From NCBI GenBank assembly GCA_022572105.1, contig JACZWN010000162.1, forward strand, positions 1-7,971: a stretch of 7,971 bases of DNA, given 5' to 3'. This document shows, in pieces, positions 6,152-7,971 of the stretch. Positions within the stretch are counted from its first letter, which is position 1; each line of letters starts with the position of its first letter. The position numbers were made by a program, and so were the translations under genes. The DNA is from Pseudomonadota bacterium. Its GTDB lineage: Bacteria; Pseudomonadota; Alphaproteobacteria; Kiloniellales; J153. The notes under the pieces were generated by a model. It saw nothing but the letters and a program-made list of their open reading frames with translations, did not search any database and was not told the origin of the DNA.

Positions 6152-6460
6152 ATGACCGGACTTGCGATTGCGCCCACGGCGATCATGACCGAAAGCGCGG
6201 CCAGCGCGCGGACCGGGGTTTTGCCCGCGATCATCGGGGCGCTCGGCGCGGCCATCGCGCTCAACGCCTTCGCGCCGCTGTTCGCGACCGCCAGCATCCC
6301 GATCAGCGTCCTGGGTGTGGTGCTCGGGCTTCGAAGCCGCTGCTTCGAGGCGGTCGCCGCCGGATGCCTGGCCATCGTCGGCGCCATGGCTGCGCTCCTG
6401 TATTCGGAAATTTTCTGGATCGCCTTCGCCGTGGTCGGCAGCGCCGTCACCGCGGGATAA
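6152..6460 (+). CDS. Small multi-helix membrane protein, unknown function (102 aa)
   Basis: I do not recognise this protein. The ATG at 6152 is preceded by AGGGAG (6139-6144) at a spacing of 7, a strong ribosome-binding site. This is preferred over the longer in-frame reading from 6086, whose extra 22 residues are arginine- and glycine-rich and unlike protein sequence. The 102 residues are almost all hydrophobic: a short polar N-terminus (about 1-20), then helices at about 22-42 (GVLPAIIGALGAAIALNAFA), 44-61 (ATASIPISVLGVVLGL), a short basic turn LRSRC, 67-83 (EAVAAGCLAIVGAMAAL) and 86-100 (IFWIAFAVVGSAVTA). The likely place is the inner membrane with three to four spans. It has its own candidate promoter at 6023-6050 and sits alone between the dehydrogenase and the transporter, each more than 270 bases away. 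Its role cannot be inferred. Confidence 0.7.
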   Translation: MTGLAIAPTAIMTESAASARTGVLPAIIGALGAAIALNAFAPLFATASIPISVLGVVLGLRSRCFEAVAAGCLAIVGAMAALLYSEIFWIAFAVVGSAVTAG

Positions 6461-6495
6461 TTCCGAGACAAGATTCCCACGCAAGACAAGGGGGA

Positions 6496-6550
6496 GGCCG
6501 GCCGCACGGGGGCCGCACAGAGGTCGAGCCGGCCGGGAGCCGGCCCCCCC
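6496..6550. repeat. Two pairs of direct repeats with an 11-bp period, rich in GGCC
   Basis: GGCCGCAC occurs at 6500-6507 and 6511-6518, and GAGCCGGCC at 6526-6534 and 6537-6545; both pairs repeat with an 11-base step, about one helical turn. An 8-bp palindrome GGCCGGCC (6496-6503) overlaps the first copy. The GCCGGC cores at 6528-6533 and 6539-6544 are self-complementary and can also form a 6-bp hairpin with a 5-base loop, followed by a run of C. The cluster lies between the 102-residue membrane gene and the transporter. Confidence 0.55.
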
Positions 6551-6551
6551 G

Positions 6552-6574
6552 GCGCCCGCCGTCTCTTCGGGCGC
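6552..6574 (+). terminator. Seven-base-pair GC hairpin between the small membrane gene and the transporter
   Basis: GCGCCCG (6552-6558) pairs perfectly with CGGGCGC (6568-6574) across a 9-base loop (CCGTCTCTT). It lies 92 bases after the stop of the small membrane gene. There is no following T tract, so it is at best a pause or Rho-assisted terminator; it may be only a by-product of high GC content. Confidence 0.3.
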
Positions 6575-6652
6575 GCGCCGAGATGGCTGTAGAACTCATA
6601 CTTGGCCGCCTCGCGGCCTCGGCCCCTTGAAGCGAGCGAAACGGGCCGCCGG

Positions 6653-6661
6653 TGGTATATA
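6653..6661 (+). promoter_or_regulatory. Extended -10 promoter motif for the transporter gene
   Basis: TGGTATATA at 6653-6661 reads as TGn followed by TATATA, the extended -10 arrangement that can work without a good -35 box. No convincing -35 sequence stands at the usual distance (TTGAAG at 6627-6632 is too far). It is the only AT-rich spot in the 6461-6738 gap. Transcription would start near 6668, about 70 bases before the ATG at 6739. Confidence 0.4.
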
Positions 6662-6738
6662 CTTCCGCCCCGGTCGCGACGGCGGGCGCCCCGCACTGCG
6701 GTGGACCGGTTCTTAACCCGCGGGGCCAAGGGCGGTAC

Positions 6739-7971
6739 ATGACCGCGAGGCAGGAGGCAGGGGGCGGAGACGCGGGCCGGCGGCGCCGGGCGCTGCTCGC
6801 CTGGTGCTTCTACGACTGGGCCAACTCCGCCTATCCGACGGTGGTCGTGACCTTCATCTTCGCGGCCTACTACACCACGACCCTGGCGGAGAGCCCGGAA
6901 GCGGGCACCGCCGCGTGGGGCACGGCGATCGCGCTCTCGGGTCTGAGCGTGGCGCTGCTCGCGCCCATCCTCGGCGCGGTCGCCGATCAGGGCGGCCGGC
7001 GCAAGCCCTGGCTGTTCGTCTTTACCCTTCTTTGTATCGGCGCCTCGGCGCTGTTGTGGCTGGCCCGGCCGGACGCCGGCTTCGTCATCATGGCGTTGAT
7101 GCTGGTGGCGCTGGCCAATTTCGCCTTCGAGATGGGGATGGTTTTTTATAACGCCATGCTGCCGGACTTGGTCGGCAAGGACCGCATCGGGCGGCTTTCG
7201 GGCTGGGGCTGGGGGCTGGGATACGCCGGCGGCCTTGTGTGTTTGGCCCTGACCCTGGTGGCGTTCGTTCAGACCGAGACACCCTTGTTCGGACTGGATA
7301 AGGACAGCGCCGAACACCTGCGCGCCACGGGGCCCTTGGTGGCGGTGTGGATGGCGGTGTTCGCGGTGCCGATGTTCCTGTGGACTCCCGACACGCCTTC
7401 GCGCGGGCTAGGGCTCAAGGAAGCCTTCCGGCGCGGCCGTGAAACGCTCATCGACACGCTACGCCGGGTCCGCGACTACGCCCATATCGTCCGCTTTCTG
7501 ATCGCCCACATGATGTACGCCGAGGGGCTGAACACGCTTTTCGCCTTCGGCGGTATCTATGCCGCCGGCACCTTCGGCATGGATTTCTCGGAACTGATCC
7601 TGTTCGGCATCGCCATCAACCTCACCGCCGGCCTGGGCGCGGCGGCGTTTGCCTGGATCGATGACTGGATCGGTCCGAAACGCACGATCATGATCGCCGT
7701 TGGCGGGCTATTGATTTTGGGAACGGCGCTGGTATTGGTCGAGGGAAAGGCGCTGTTCTGGGCCGTAGCACTTCCCCTCGGCATCTTCGTCGGCCCGGCG
7801 CAGGCGGCCAGCCGGTCATTGATGGCGCGCCTGGCGCCGCCGGAGATGACGACCGAGATGTTCGGGCTTTACGCGCTTTCGGGCAAGGCGACGTCGTTCC
7901 TGGGACCGGCGGTGCTTGCCTTGGGGGCGGCGGCGGTCGCCAGCCAGCGCGCCGGCGCGGCGGCGATCCCG
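6739..7971 (+). CDS. UMF1-family (Atg22-like) major facilitator transporter, cut at right edge
   Basis: An uninterrupted frame of 411 codons from the ATG at 6739, with no stop before the window ends. AAGGG (6728-6732) lies 6 bases upstream. After a polar, arginine-rich N-terminus comes WCFYDWANSAYPTVVVTFIF (about residues 22-41), the recognisable opening of bacterial UMF1 transporters related to yeast Atg22 (a vacuolar amino-acid effluxer). GAVADQGGRRKPW (79-91) matches the MFS motif A loop between helices 2 and 3. Hydrophobic spans continue at roughly 60-82, 90-109, 113-137, 155-178, 198-216, 255-280, 290-312, 320-336, 341-362 and 380-400, so about eleven of twelve helices are present and probably only a short C-terminal part is missing. 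Most bacterial members have no assigned substrate, so export of amino acids or related solutes is only a family-based guess. It lies about 1 kb beyond the glutamate dehydrogenase, with its own extended -10 motif, so it is probably transcribed separately. Confidence 0.88.
   Translation, partial: MTARQEAGGGDAGRRRRALLAWCFYDWANSAYPTVVVTFIFAAYYTTTLAESPEAGTAAWGTAIALSGLSVALLAPILGAVADQGGRRKPWLFVFTLLCIGASALLWLARPDAGFVIMALMLVALANFAFEMGMVFYNAMLPDLVGKDRIGRLSGWGWGLGYAGGLVCLALTLVAFVQTETPLFGLDKDSAEHLRATGPLVAVWMAVFAVPMFLWTPDTPSRGLGLKEAFRRGRETLIDTLRRVRDYAHIVRFLIAHMMYAEGLNTLFAFGGIYAAGTFGMDFSELILFGIAINLTAGLGAAAFAWIDDWIGPKRTIMIAVGGLLILGTALVLVEGKALFWAVALPLGIFVGPAQAASRSLMARLAPPEMTTEMFGLYALSGKATSFLGPAVLALGAAAVASQRAGAAAIP

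Noticed and set aside
5980..7317. 445-codon minus-strand open frame covering the 102-residue gene and part of the transporter
   Set aside because: It opposes two better-supported genes with ribosome-binding sites, and its composition is shadow-like; its only non-biased part is the AT-rich promoter region.
893..7971. A single operon joining the dehydrogenase, the 102-residue protein and the transporter
   Set aside because: The gaps are 411 and 278 bases, and both downstream genes have their own promoter-like motifs.

Overview
The window comes from a very GC-rich proteobacterium, most likely an alphaproteobacterium. The main evidence is a full-length large-type NAD-dependent glutamate dehydrogenase with alphaproteobacteria-like length and motifs; the exact lineage is an inference. 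Coding density is moderate, and three stretches of about 280-410 bases hold only regulatory or structural signals.

Layout, left to right. Bases 1-211 are the edge of an insertion sequence: the first 34 or so codons of an IS630-type transposase on the minus strand, a non-coding terminal segment with three ACCACT repeats, and a sharp jump from about 46% to about 77% GC at a CTAG site. Next come a run of ten G's next to a plausible promoter and a gene for an 84-residue two-helix membrane protein of unknown function (338-592, +). A GC-rich spacer leads to a 14-bp perfect palindrome and a short AT-richer leader, followed by the dominant gene, the 1615-residue NAD-glutamate dehydrogenase (893-5740, +). 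Downstream is a 411-base gap with an inverted repeat and a 160-base AT-rich island (about 37% GC) that holds a good sigma70-like promoter overlapping a short inverted repeat. That promoter points at a 102-residue multi-helix membrane protein of unknown function (6152-6460, +). A further GC-rich gap with 11-bp-phased direct repeats, hairpins and an extended -10 motif precedes the start of a UMF1-type (Atg22-like) major facilitator transporter (6739 onward, +), which runs off the right edge.

All the genes other than the transposase point the same way, but the gaps are long and each gene has its own candidate start signals, so I read them as separate transcription units and not one operon. The glutamate dehydrogenase would feed glutamate carbon into the TCA cycle as 2-oxoglutarate with release of ammonium. 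The transporter and the two small membrane proteins have no demonstrable link to it beyond proximity. I see no CRISPR array, tRNA, rRNA, defence module or clear novel system. The most interesting material is in the gaps.
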